In this document: piece after piece, positions 8,063-16,024 of the stretch
Position numbering within the stretch: the first letter of the stretch is position 1
Layout of the letters: each line of letters begins with the position of its first letter
Assembly (NCBI GenBank): GCA_024401395.1
Contig: JAKSLD010000006.1
Location: 62,001 to 126,000, forward strand
Length of the DNA: 64,000 nt
Origin: Bacteroidales bacterium
GTDB taxonomy: Bacteria > Bacteroidota > Bacteroidia > Bacteroidales > Marinilabiliaceae
Direction of reading: 5' to 3'
Position numbers and translations under genes: made by a program
The notes under the pieces: model-generated
Told to the model about the DNA's origin: nothing
Database searches by the model: none
The model's input: the letters and a program-made list of their open reading frames with translations, nothing else

Positions 8063-9502
8063 CTAAAGTAGGTTCAAATTCCACTTAACATTATCGTCAT
8101 TGATATTGAACTTACCCAGAGAAAGGTTGCTATCGCCAGCAGACATAAGCACCTTTTCTGTATCGCCCTGCTTTTTAGGCATGATACGATAGGTGCCATC
8201 GATGAGCTGCTGGATAGACCAAAGCTGTTCATCGGCGCCAGAATACTTCTCCACTGCTATGATAGAATCATTCTCACCCACAGCGAGAGCACGCTCAGTA
8301 CCCTCGATCATGATAGTATAATAAGGAGTACCGAGTACGCCACCCTTATCCTCAGCAGCCTTGATGACCCACTTCTGGTTTGGGCGGAACATATAATCGC
8401 AAGCACGAACGATGATATCACCCTTAGGCCAACCAGCGATTACATCCTCGAGAGTCTGGCTAGGAATCTGCTTCTTAGCCTGCTCTGGGTCGATACCCCA
8501 GAACATACGGCGACCACTATTGATGCGAACGAAATCAACAGACAGTTCCACTGCATAGCCACGACGTACAGATTCGATTTCATAAGTACCCTCCTTGAGG
8601 ACCTTGCCAGCTACAGGCCAATCGTTGCTCCAGAGGAGAGGACGAATACCGAGAGTGCTATAACCGCCACGGTCGAAATCGGCCTCGAAGTGGCAAGACA
8701 TAACCTCTACGCCATCCTCGATAACAGTACGTCCGAAGTGGCCAGGGCCAGTCACGCGATCGTGAGCTGCGATAACCATCTTACCGCCACCCTTCATCAT
8801 ATCGCGGCCCATATTATCAAGATAAGGACCTGTGACATTACGAGAGCGACCCACTACAATATTATAAGTAGAGTTAGGGCCATCACAGCAAGTACCATGA
8901 GTACCGAGGAGGTAATACCAGCCATTGCGATAGATGAGATCAGTAGCCTCACAGTCGATAGCGATATCCACAGGCTCATTACCAGCGAGGCGAGCGCCAG
9001 TATCAGGATCAAGTTCTACGATACGGATATTTCCGAAATAAGTACCATAAGAGCACCATAGGCGACCCGTTGTAGGATCGAGGAGGAGGCCGGCATCGAT
9101 AGCATCACAATCCTCGCCATCGACAGAAGTAGCGACGACATTAAAGTCAGAATAGCCATAATCTGGAGATTCAGGATCGAAAGACTTAGTCCACATAGTG
9201 CGGACCTCGCCACGATGGCTACCACCAAGTCCACCGCCAGTAGCGCTATAAGCTACGAGGTAACGGTCGCCAATCTTGAGGACATCAGGAGCAGCGCCGC
9301 GCTGGAAGTTACAATTAGGTCCATTATGCCAAGTCCAGCCGTCCTCAGAAACGAGGCCGCCGCCACCTGTACCGAAAGTATAGTATTTACCCTCACAGAA
9401 AGAGAGAGTAGCTGGGTCGTGAATAAAAGGCTCACCTACCTGAGCATTAGCTGCAGTAGCGAGAAGAAGCGATGCAGCCAGAGTTGAGATATAACTTTTC
9501 AT
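8063..9502 (-). CDS. Secreted GH43 arabinanase-like glycoside hydrolase
   Basis: 479 residues with a signal peptide cut near residue 20 (ANAQ). The five-bladed GH43 fold spans about 22-310. Visible landmarks are HDP with the likely general base Asp29, the pKa-modulating Asp136 in DAIDAG, the likely acid Glu185 in DCEATD, and His255 in GPGHFG, which in endo-arabinanases helps bind a metal. The stretch CCDGPNSTYNIVVGRS is typical of the arabinan endo-1,5-alpha-L-arabinosidase branch. Residues after about 320 form an extra beta-rich domain, perhaps lectin-like. It would cut alpha-1,5-arabinan in the periplasm or at the surface. The upstream gene is 15 bases away, and a terminator closes the unit. 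Confidence 0.88.
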   Translation of the reverse strand: MKSYISTLAASLLLATAANAQVGEPFIHDPATLSFCEGKYYTFGTGGGGLVSEDGWTWHNGPNCNFQRGAAPDVLKIGDRYLVAYSATGGGLGGSHRGEVRTMWTKSFDPESPDYGYSDFNVVATSVDGEDCDAIDAGLLLDPTTGRLWCSYGTYFGNIRIVELDPDTGARLAGNEPVDIAIDCEATDLIYRNGWYYLLGTHGTCCDGPNSTYNIVVGRSRNVTGPYLDNMGRDMMKGGGKMVIAAHDRVTGPGHFGRTVIEDGVEVMSCHFEADFDRGGYSTLGIRPLLWSNDWPVAGKVLKEGTYEIESVRRGYAVELSVDFVRINSGRRMFWGIDPEQAKKQIPSQTLEDVIAGWPKGDIIVRACDYMFRPNQKWVIKAAEDKGGVLGTPYYTIMIEGTERALAVGENDSIIAVEKYSGADEQLWSIQQLIDGTYRIMPKKQGDTEKVLMSAGDSNLSLGKFNINDDNVKWNLNLL

Positions 9503-9517
9503 TGTTGATAGTGCGTA

Positions 9518-10219
9518 TTATTTTGTTCTAACTGCGATATTCTTTACAGGCTGTCCGTCAGCGTCGAGCATACGAACACAGAAGTTACTCATACCAGGGC
9601 CATTGATAATGGCACCGCGAAGGATATTAGCACCCTTCTTGAGTTTTACGACTAGAGAGATACCATCGTCCATTACCATACGGCGGTCGCCAGAGAGGAT
9701 GAGAGCCTCTTCGCCATTGAGCCACCACATAGAACCAGAGTTAGAGCCGATAGCGAGGCGAACATCCATATCCTCTGGAGCGTCGATGATAGTAGCGACG
9801 AAGAAGAGTACGCCATAATACTTAACCTTAAGTTGCTGCTCAGCATAACGGAGGAGCTGGACATTGTAGCCATTAGACTCGACAGCACGCCACTGGAGTT
9901 TCTCCTTACCTACCTTCTCCTTCTTACCCTCCTTCGGCATAACGAGAGAGAACTGATCCTTAAAATAGAGTGTATCTACGAAAGATGCACGAAGATAAGA
10001 ATCTGTGAAAAGGATATTAGTACGAAGATCCTTGTGAATTGGGTCGAGAATCATCCAACGACGGAGGAACCCCTCGGCATCAGGAGCGGAAGACTCTGTA
10101 GTCATTTGAATGAAATAAGGTGGTTTGGCTGAGACAGATTCAGCCTGAGATACTTCCTGAGCCAACATTGGAGAGGCTGCCAATAGGAAGAACAGTAGTA
10201 ATTTGATTGATTTACACAT
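9518..10219 (-). CDS. Small exported protein, predicted beta-sandwich, unknown function
   Basis: 233 residues: signal peptide (about 1-20, ending MLAQ), then a beta-rich region. The second half has MWWLNGEEALILSGDRRMV and a KLKKGANILRGAIINGPG stretch, which look like the jelly-roll domains attached to some Bacteroidota esterases and glycosidases. No catalytic triad is evident, so I do not assign an enzyme. It is 15 bases upstream of the GH43 gene and probably co-transcribed, which suggests a role in binding or processing the same arabinose-containing glycan. A TATATTTG -7 box lies 29-36 bases upstream of its start. Confidence 0.7.
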   Translation of the reverse strand: MCKSIKLLLFFLLAASPMLAQEVSQAESVSAKPPYFIQMTTESSAPDAEGFLRRWMILDPIHKDLRTNILFTDSYLRASFVDTLYFKDQFSLVMPKEGKKEKVGKEKLQWRAVESNGYNVQLLRYAEQQLKVKYYGVLFFVATIIDAPEDMDVRLAIGSNSGSMWWLNGEEALILSGDRRMVMDDGISLVVKLKKGANILRGAIINGPGMSNFCVRMLDADGQPVKNIAVRTK

Positions 10220-10247
10220 TGTGATGTTTTGTTGTTGTTAGATTGCG

Positions 10248-10255
10248 CAAATATA
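10248..10255 (-). promoter_or_regulatory. Candidate -7 box for the GH43 unit
   Basis: The minus strand reads TATATTTG, matching TAnnTTTG, 29 bases before the first gene of the unit. No clear -33 element at the normal spacing is seen. Confidence 0.45.
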
Positions 10256-10320
10256 GTTAAAAAATATTGAATGCTGAATAAATATATTTCAAACCCACTA
10301 TAGGCAGTATTACCGCTACC

Positions 10321-11184
10321 CTACTTAAACGTCAGCAAGAACTCAGTCTTCGACACATTACTGCAAGTCAGCTCAATGGTACCATTATGGGCACGCATCA
10401 ACTGACGTGACAAGCTGAGACCTATACCAGAGCCGTCACGTTTAGTAGTGAAAAACGGAATAAAGATCTGGTCCTGACTCTCCGGGCTGATAGCTACGCC
10501 ATTATTTGCCACCCTTATCAAGGTATGTTCATCCTCGTTCATATCGACAGAAACAGTGATTTCAGTAGCACCTGCCTGAAGGGCATTCTTTATAAGATTA
10601 ATCAATATACGACTGATTTGAGACCTATCGGCATATATAATAGTATCGGGAGTCAGCTCCTTGAAAATACATTTAGCTCCAGCTGCGCAGCACTGCTCTG
10701 AAGTCAGGTCAATAGCCTTAGACACAAGATCCTTTACCATTACAGCCTTCTTGACCGACCTTGCGACACCAGCAAGTTCACGGTAAGACTCCACGAACTT
10801 TATCAGATCTTTAGACGACGAAGATATAGTCTGCAGTCCAGCCTTGACATCCATCTTCTGAGTAGGATTATCTGCATCAGAGGCAAGAGCCTCGCTCAGC
10901 GAAGCTATTGGGCTCACGGTATTCATGATTTCGTGAGTCAGGACACGGATAAGCTTCGTCCAAGACTCCTGTTCGTTCTGCTGTCTACGTTTTTCAACAA
11001 TCCACTTGATACGGTTCAAAGTCTTGTTGAACTTATTATTATCGACAAAACTGAAGTTGTAGTCTTCATCCTCAAAAGCATCGAGCATATACGCAATCTT
11101 CTTGCGATCACGCTCGCGGACAATCAATGACGTCGCGACTGCCGTGATTGCCACAGCTATGAGAACTACCAATACAAAGATCAT
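10321..11184 (-). CDS. Short membrane sensor histidine kinase
   Basis: 287 residues, short for the class. One N-terminal membrane segment (about 2-22) is followed by a linker of about 45 residues, a HisKA dimerisation domain with phospho-accepting His84 (LTHEIMNTVSP), and a HATPase domain with N-box (LINLIKNALQAG), G1 box written NNG, F box (FIPFFTTK) and G2 box (GSGIGLSLSRQLM). There is no sizeable extracytoplasmic sensor domain, so it may sense within the membrane or via the neighbouring transporter. Its start overlaps the regulator stop by four bases, so the pair is translationally coupled and surely cognate. Confidence 0.9.
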   Translation of the reverse strand: MIFVLVVLIAVAITAVATSLIVRERDRKKIAYMLDAFEDEDYNFSFVDNNKFNKTLNRIKWIVEKRRQQNEQESWTKLIRVLTHEIMNTVSPIASLSEALASDADNPTQKMDVKAGLQTISSSSKDLIKFVESYRELAGVARSVKKAVMVKDLVSKAIDLTSEQCCAAGAKCIFKELTPDTIIYADRSQISRILINLIKNALQAGATEITVSVDMNEDEHTLIRVANNGVAISPESQDQIFIPFFTTKRDGSGIGLSLSRQLMRAHNGTIELTCSNVSKTEFLLTFK

Positions 11185-12533
11185 ATTCCGTACTTCGTGA
11201 GTTTGCTATATAAAGTCGGGCGACTTATCCCCAGTTCTCTTGCCACCATACTCAGATTTCCACCACATCTTGCCATGGCGTTACGTATAGTCAGTTCCTC
11301 GGACTCATTGAGTGAAGCTACAGGCGCACTAACAAGAGTCTTTACTTCAAGCGTTATATCCGAAGCTTGCAGCACGTTACCTTCTGAAAGAATGACAGCT
11401 TTCTCTATTACATTCTGCAACTCACGGATATTACCGTTCCAGAGATGCGATTTCAACAATAGTCTGGCTTCATCAGAAATAGAATCGACCATTCTGTGGT
11501 ATTTCTCTGCACACCGTTTCAAAAACAGTTCAGCCAAAGGAACAATATCATCAGGTCTTTCGCTGAGAGATGGCAGATGGAGGTGCATGGTATTGATACG
11601 ATAATAGAGATCCTCACGGAATTTTCCTTCTGCCACCATCTTCTCCAGATTCATATTCGTAGCGCAGATAAGACGGATATCAATAGGTATCTGCTTGTCC
11701 GACCCTACGCGAGTAATGGTTCTATTCTGGATAACACGGAGCAACTTAGCCTGAAGGTGTAGCGGAATATTTCCTATTTCGTCGAGGAACAGGGTACCTC
11801 CATTAGCTTGCTCAAACTTACCGACATGGTCGGTGTGAGCATCAGTAAAAGCACCCTTTACATGGCCAAAGACCTCACTCTCGAATAAAGTATCTGTAAT
11901 AGCACCTGCGTCGACACATACCAAAGGGAGATTACGGCGCTGACTCTGGGAATGAATTTCGTGGGCAAGGACATCCTTACCTGTTCCGTTTTCGCCAGTA
12001 ATAAGAACAGTGGCATCTGTAGGCGCCACCTTAGCCACAGTCTGCTTTATCTTAAGCATTGACGGTGATGTTCCCCAGATCATACAGAGATCATCATTAG
12101 CCGCTGGCGTTTTCGGGGCAGAAGGTCGGGCTTCGTATGCTGCAGTAAGCGTTGCTATGAGCTTCTCATTATCCCATGGCTTGACTATGAAATCGAATGC
12201 CCCACATTTCATACCCTCAACAGCCAATGAGATATCTGCGTACGCCGTAAACAGCACGACTTGTACGTCGGGGTACATCTTCTTCAGTTCTCTTGTCCAG
12301 TACAAACCTTCATTACCAGTATTGATATCGGTATAGAAGTTCATGTCGAGCAGCACAACATGAGGTCTAAACGTATCCATCGTACTGACAAGTGTTTTGG
12401 GCGATGCAATGACCTCGACTTGCGAGAAGTGTGCCTGCAACAGCAACTTCAAGGCACTACGGATGCCCTGATTGTCATCTACTACAAGTATTTTTGCCTT
12501 TTTCATTTTGCGCTGCTTGTATATCCTGCCCAA
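11181..12533 (-). CDS. Sigma-54-dependent response regulator (NtrC type)
   Basis: 450 residues as read from the first ATG; Met10 (at 12506), just before KKAKILVVDD, may be the true start. A receiver domain (about 12-130) has phospho-acceptor Asp63. The AAA+ sigma-54 interaction domain (about 153-380) has Walker A GENGTGKD (180-187) and the sigma-54 contact loop written GAFTDA (227-232). A Fis-type helix-turn-helix closes the protein (about 425-450, MVARELGISRPTLYSKL). It activates sigma-54 RNA polymerase from upstream sites. Two palindromes at 15778-15816, ahead of the first gene of this operon, are good candidate targets. It follows the ABC ATPase by 30 bases and overlaps the kinase. Confidence 0.94.
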   Translation of the reverse strand: MGRIYKQRKMKKAKILVVDDNQGIRSALKLLLQAHFSQVEVIASPKTLVSTMDTFRPHVVLLDMNFYTDINTGNEGLYWTRELKKMYPDVQVVLFTAYADISLAVEGMKCGAFDFIVKPWDNEKLIATLTAAYEARPSAPKTPAANDDLCMIWGTSPSMLKIKQTVAKVAPTDATVLITGENGTGKDVLAHEIHSQSQRRNLPLVCVDAGAITDTLFESEVFGHVKGAFTDAHTDHVGKFEQANGGTLFLDEIGNIPLHLQAKLLRVIQNRTITRVGSDKQIPIDIRLICATNMNLEKMVAEGKFREDLYYRINTMHLHLPSLSERPDDIVPLAELFLKRCAEKYHRMVDSISDEARLLLKSHLWNGNIRELQNVIEKAVILSEGNVLQASDITLEVKTLVSAPVASLNESEELTIRNAMARCGGNLSMVARELGISRPTLYSKLTKYGI

Positions 12534-12563
12534 AAATAAACAATTTTTCTAGTCTATCTATTA

Positions 12564-13244
12564 TTACAATTCATTCTTCACATCGCTCACAATCTGTCCG
12601 TCTAACAGGTCAATGGTACGTTGTGCCTGAGCTGCATCTCGCTGTGAGTGGGTAACCATTACTATGGTAGAACCTTCGGCATTGAGTTCCTTAAGCAGTT
12701 CCATCACCTCCTTACCGTTCCTTGAGTCAAGATTACCCGTCGGCTCATCAGCCAAAATCAACTTCGGGTTGCTTACACAGGCACGGGCAATAGCCACACG
12801 CTGCTGCTGACCACCCGACAGCTGCTGAGGATAGTGACTAGCACGATGACTGATATTCATTCGTTTGAGCATCTCAGTTACACGCGCCTTACGCTCCGAG
12901 GCTCCTACCTTGAGATACTTCAAGGGCAATTCTACATTTTCATACACATTGAGCTCATCAATCAGATTGAAGCTCTGGAATATGAAACCTATCTTTCCCT
13001 TGCGGAATCGGGTACGATCCTTTTCTTTGAGACTGTCAACTTCTGTATCAAGCAACTTATAAGAACCTTCTGTAGGGTTGTCGAGCAAGCCTAATATATT
13101 AAGTAGTGTCGATTTACCACAACCCGAAGGACCCATGATGGCAACAAATTCGCCATCTTTAATCTCAAATGAAACAGCATTGAGAGCTATTGTCTCAATT
13201 TCTTCTGTACGAAAAACCTTCCTAAGATTAGATACTACAATCAT
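12564..13244 (-). CDS. ABC transporter ATP-binding protein (LolD/MacB type)
   Basis: 226 residues with Walker A GPSGCGKST (38-46), Q-loop (FIFQSFNLIDELNV), signature LSGGQQQR, Walker B LILADEPT and the switch His in MVTHS. The sequence belongs to the MacB/LolD/FtsE group, which drives FtsX-like permeases in export or lipoprotein handling rather than import. It begins 11 bases after the permease stop, so it is the partner ATPase. The next gene, 30 bases on, is the sigma-54 regulator. Substrate is unknown. Confidence 0.95.
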   Translation of the reverse strand: MIVVSNLRKVFRTEEIETIALNAVSFEIKDGEFVAIMGPSGCGKSTLLNILGLLDNPTEGSYKLLDTEVDSLKEKDRTRFRKGKIGFIFQSFNLIDELNVYENVELPLKYLKVGASERKARVTEMLKRMNISHRASHYPQQLSGGQQQRVAIARACVSNPKLILADEPTGNLDSRNGKEVMELLKELNAEGSTIVMVTHSQRDAAQAQRTIDLLDGQIVSDVKNEL

Positions 13245-13255
13245 AATTGTATATT

Positions 13256-15670
13256 TTATTCAGATTTCAAACTATTAACTGGATTACTCATGACGGTATT
13301 GTAGCTGCGGACAGTTACTATTGTGACTATAAGCACAAGGATTGCTACAAATACCATAGCAAATACCCCAAAATGTATTGGCGTGCGATAGGCAAATGTG
13401 CTCAGGTATCTTTCGACGATTATCCAGCTGACTGGTGCTGCTATAATGAAACACATACATACTATCAGAGCATATTTTTTGTTGAACATCCACAGTATCT
13501 CACTTGTTTCCGCGCCCATCACTCTTCGGGTAGCTATCTCCTTGCGACGATGCTCTGTTTCGAACAGAACGATACCGAGGACTCCCATAAGCGATAGCAT
13601 AATGGCAATAACAGAGAATATTGTCGTGAGCTGAGAAAGTGTCTTCTCATCTTCGTACCTCATGCCGAGTTCTTCCTCAAATGTTCCAAGTTTCACCTCA
13701 TCGACATCCTCGCCTGGCAACAACTCGACTATCGTTTTGCGGATGTAGTTGATTACTGCATTGGGATCAGCATCTGCTGTTGTCCTCACATAAATGTGAG
13801 ATAATCCGCTTCGCCACGAGTGGTCTTGACCAAAGATGTAAAATGCAAAAGGTGTAGGTCCTTGTTTCACCGGACGGGAATTGAAATCGAAACAAATTCC
13901 CGCTACCTCGGCATCATTCCCATTATGACTTGGCCCATTATGGCCTAGAGTCATATTATACTCTTTCCTTGCCTTGTCATTGAAAATGATTACGCCATCT
14001 TCACACTGTTCGTCATACTCCTTAAAGTTTCTTCCTTCTATTATCTCAATTCCCATGAAATCGAGGAAGTTATACGCAACTGGCTGAACTTGGACTTCAA
14101 TACGTCGGCCATCAATAACACGCCCCCACGACATACGGTTCTCTCTGATAAAAACGCCGTCGGACCAAGTCAGGTCAACAATGTTTGGATTGCTCTTTAG
14201 CTTATCCTCAAATAGCTGATTTTTCTCATTCCACCAAGCAACCGAAACAGGCATTTCTCCGGTAATGAGGTTTTCTCGATTGAAGCCCATATCTTGATTC
14301 ATCATATACTGGTGCTGCAGTTTTACGAATATGGCAGAAATCATCAACACTATGGAAACTGTGAACTGAATACCGATAAGTATGTTCCTGAGCATTCGAC
14401 CTGTCTTTGATGTGCTGAATGAACCTTTCAGGACAATGGCAGGGTGAAATGATGTGATATATAGAGCTGGATATACGCTTCCTGCCACTGTCGCTCCAAG
14501 TGCTACCAGTATAGTCAGAATCAGAACGCTAATATTGGCTGTAGGTTCTGCCGATGCATTGAGCACATCCGAGAATGGCGAATTGAGGAATAATATCGTA
14601 ATGGCATAGGCGATAATCAGAGCTATTGTAGCTGTGAAAGCTGCTTCTGCCATAAAGTTGAAGACAAGGCTACTTCTTGATGCCCCAAGAACTTTGTTGG
14701 TATTAACATTCTTTACTCTTGCCGGTACTAAGGCAATAAAGAAGTTGACAAAATTTATGATGCATATTACAATAATCAGTATCGCTATTGCTAATAAGGT
14801 CAGGTCGGTGGGTTTGTTACCTATCCTTGATATTTTTGCCGTAAAATCAAGATCATTGCGGTAATAGAGCTCGGTTAAAGGGACTAGAGTTATCTTGAGG
14901 CGCTCATAATTGGCTTTTGCACTTTCTGGACTACTGTCAAATTCTTCAATAAAGTCCATCAGTGCTTTGTTCGCACTATTCTCAAATTCCTCTTTCTGAC
15001 TTGCATCGTGCAACTTGACATAGTATGGATAACTGGCTTCATTATAATCTTCAATGCTTTTATCCCTGATGTCAAATATCATTTCAAGACTTCCTGGGGC
15101 TGAGTTCTTCTGAAATGAATCTTTGAAAATTGCAACAATGCGTATTCCTGCTGGCTCTCCTGTCGGTGATGCCGAAAGCAGATCTCCAACTTTCAGCCCA
15201 TATTCTTCGGCAATGGATGAAGATATAGCCACACTGCCGGAATGTTCCATATCCTTGAACGAACCATCTTTTACCTCAATGCCAAAAACATCTATGGCTC
15301 CTTGGGTCATCTCATTGCATATTACCTTAATCTTTCTGACCGTCTCTCCGTTCCTTATATAATATGCTTGTTTAGGTACATTGTGATAAAAGGAGATTTC
15401 GCCGAATGTTTCAACGCAGGATGCCGCCTTGATTAGTGGTTCTACCATTGGTCTCGAATTTAATCCCCATATCTTTCCACTCTCTGTCGGAGAAGGGGTG
15501 GTTATCAGGAAGATCCTATCTGAATCTTTTACTTTCTGATTGTATGTCAATCCCCACTGAACTTGTGTCAATATCACATAGAAGGCGGAAAATGCAACGG
15601 CCATACCTATGATGTTCAAGAAACTGGAGGTCTTGAACTTACTGAGAACCTTAAAATAGCTAGTTATCAT
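13256..15670 (-). CDS. FtsX/MacB-like ABC transporter permease
   Basis: 804 residues, the Bacteroidota long form with two FtsX units. A first membrane segment lies near residues 17-35. A large extracytoplasmic MacB-like domain follows (about 50-280), then membrane segments around 285-400, a further segment near 425-450, a second extracytoplasmic domain (about 460-660) and three C-terminal segments (about 680-795). The LMGVLGIVLFETEHRRKEIATRRVMGA stretch is the coupling region of the family. Proteins of this type move peptides, drugs or lipids outward by mechanotransmission. It heads a four-gene operon with its ATPase and a two-component pair. A likely sigma-54 promoter lies 39-54 bases upstream. 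Confidence 0.92.
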   Translation of the reverse strand: MITSYFKVLSKFKTSSFLNIIGMAVAFSAFYVILTQVQWGLTYNQKVKDSDRIFLITTPSPTESGKIWGLNSRPMVEPLIKAASCVETFGEISFYHNVPKQAYYIRNGETVRKIKVICNEMTQGAIDVFGIEVKDGSFKDMEHSGSVAISSSIAEEYGLKVGDLLSASPTGEPAGIRIVAIFKDSFQKNSAPGSLEMIFDIRDKSIEDYNEASYPYYVKLHDASQKEEFENSANKALMDFIEEFDSSPESAKANYERLKITLVPLTELYYRNDLDFTAKISRIGNKPTDLTLLAIAILIIVICIINFVNFFIALVPARVKNVNTNKVLGASRSSLVFNFMAEAAFTATIALIIAYAITILFLNSPFSDVLNASAEPTANISVLILTILVALGATVAGSVYPALYITSFHPAIVLKGSFSTSKTGRMLRNILIGIQFTVSIVLMISAIFVKLQHQYMMNQDMGFNRENLITGEMPVSVAWWNEKNQLFEDKLKSNPNIVDLTWSDGVFIRENRMSWGRVIDGRRIEVQVQPVAYNFLDFMGIEIIEGRNFKEYDEQCEDGVIIFNDKARKEYNMTLGHNGPSHNGNDAEVAGICFDFNSRPVKQGPTPFAFYIFGQDHSWRSGLSHIYVRTTADADPNAVINYIRKTIVELLPGEDVDEVKLGTFEEELGMRYEDEKTLSQLTTIFSVIAIMLSLMGVLGIVLFETEHRRKEIATRRVMGAETSEILWMFNKKYALIVCMCFIIAAPVSWIIVERYLSTFAYRTPIHFGVFAMVFVAILVLIVTIVTVRSYNTVMSNPVNSLKSE

Positions 15671-15708
15671 ATCTGCTTCAAATTATTTAATTTCTATAGC
15701 AGCATAAG

Positions 15709-15724
15709 ACACAACCCATGCCAA
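15709..15724 (-). promoter_or_regulatory. Candidate sigma-54 (-24/-12) promoter of the ABC/two-component operon
   Basis: The minus strand reads TTGGCATG, then GGTT, then GTGT. The -24 half matches the TTGGCAYG consensus. The -12 half keeps the G but has GT where GC is expected. Transcription would start near 15698, about 28 bases before the permease ATG. Support comes from the sigma-54 activator in the same operon and the two palindromes upstream. Confidence 0.5.
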
Positions 15725-15777
15725 AATACACCAAACACTGATTGTCAGTAGGTTACAAAATCAAGGCTTCTCAAAAG

Positions 15778-15816
15778 TGTAAAGAAATTTTACAGTCGTT
15801 GTAAAGAATCTTTACA
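15778..15816. promoter_or_regulatory. Tandem palindromes, candidate enhancer sites for the sigma-54 regulator
   Basis: TGTAAAGAAATTTTACA (15778-15794) and TGTAAAGAATCTTTACA (15800-15816) are two 17-base inverted repeats, the second perfect in TGTAAAG-N3-CTTTACA. Centres are 22 bases apart, two helical turns, and lie about 90 and 110 bases upstream of the predicted start. This is the classic layout of NtrC-type activator sites. Binding by the operon's own regulator is inferred. Confidence 0.65.
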
Positions 15817-15865
15817 TACTAAAAAAACGTCTACTGCTCTTTTGGGATATCAATAACTTTCTTCA

Positions 15866-15923
15866 AAATAAAAAAATTACGATGAACAAGGGACTTCTCT
15901 TATACTACACAGGACATTCAAAG
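15866..15923 (+). repeat. Dispersed repeat, copy 2 (core ACGATGAACAAGG)
   Basis: An A-run, TTACGATGAACAAGGGACTT, then CTTATACTACA and AGGACATTCAAAG. It is the copy closest in length and sequence to the one inside birA at 34027. It lies in the intergenic region between the ABC operon promoter and the DUF1846 terminator. Confidence 0.65.
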
Positions 15924-15964
15924 AACCTCTACGCCCTGCTGGTAGGAATTAGGAATTAGAATAA

Positions 15965-15998
15965 CAAAAAGAGGGTGTGTCAAAATCGACACACCCTC
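15965..15998 (-). terminator. Rho-independent terminator after the DUF1846 gene
   Basis: Perfect 11-base arms GAGGGTGTGTC (15971-15981) and GACACACCCTC (15988-15998) around a six-base loop, followed on the minus strand by CTTTTTGTT. It lies 27 bases beyond the stop codon. Confidence 0.9.
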
Positions 15999-16024
15999 TC
16001 TCTATTATTGAGATATACAAAATA

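Larger units (their letters stand above)
15671..16024. other. 353-base intergenic region with regulatory and repeat elements
   Basis: From left to right it holds the leader of the permease gene, a -24/-12 promoter candidate, two 17-base palindromes, an A-rich stretch, dispersed repeat copy 2, a short tandem AGGAATT duplication (about 15946-15959), and the terminator of the DUF1846 gene. No coding frame is convincing. Confidence 0.7.

Noticed and set aside
11820-11860. GAFTDA instead of GAFTGA in the sigma-54 regulator, possible loss of function
   Set aside because: This variant is, as I recall, common in Bacteroidota regulators of the class, so it is not evidence of inactivity.
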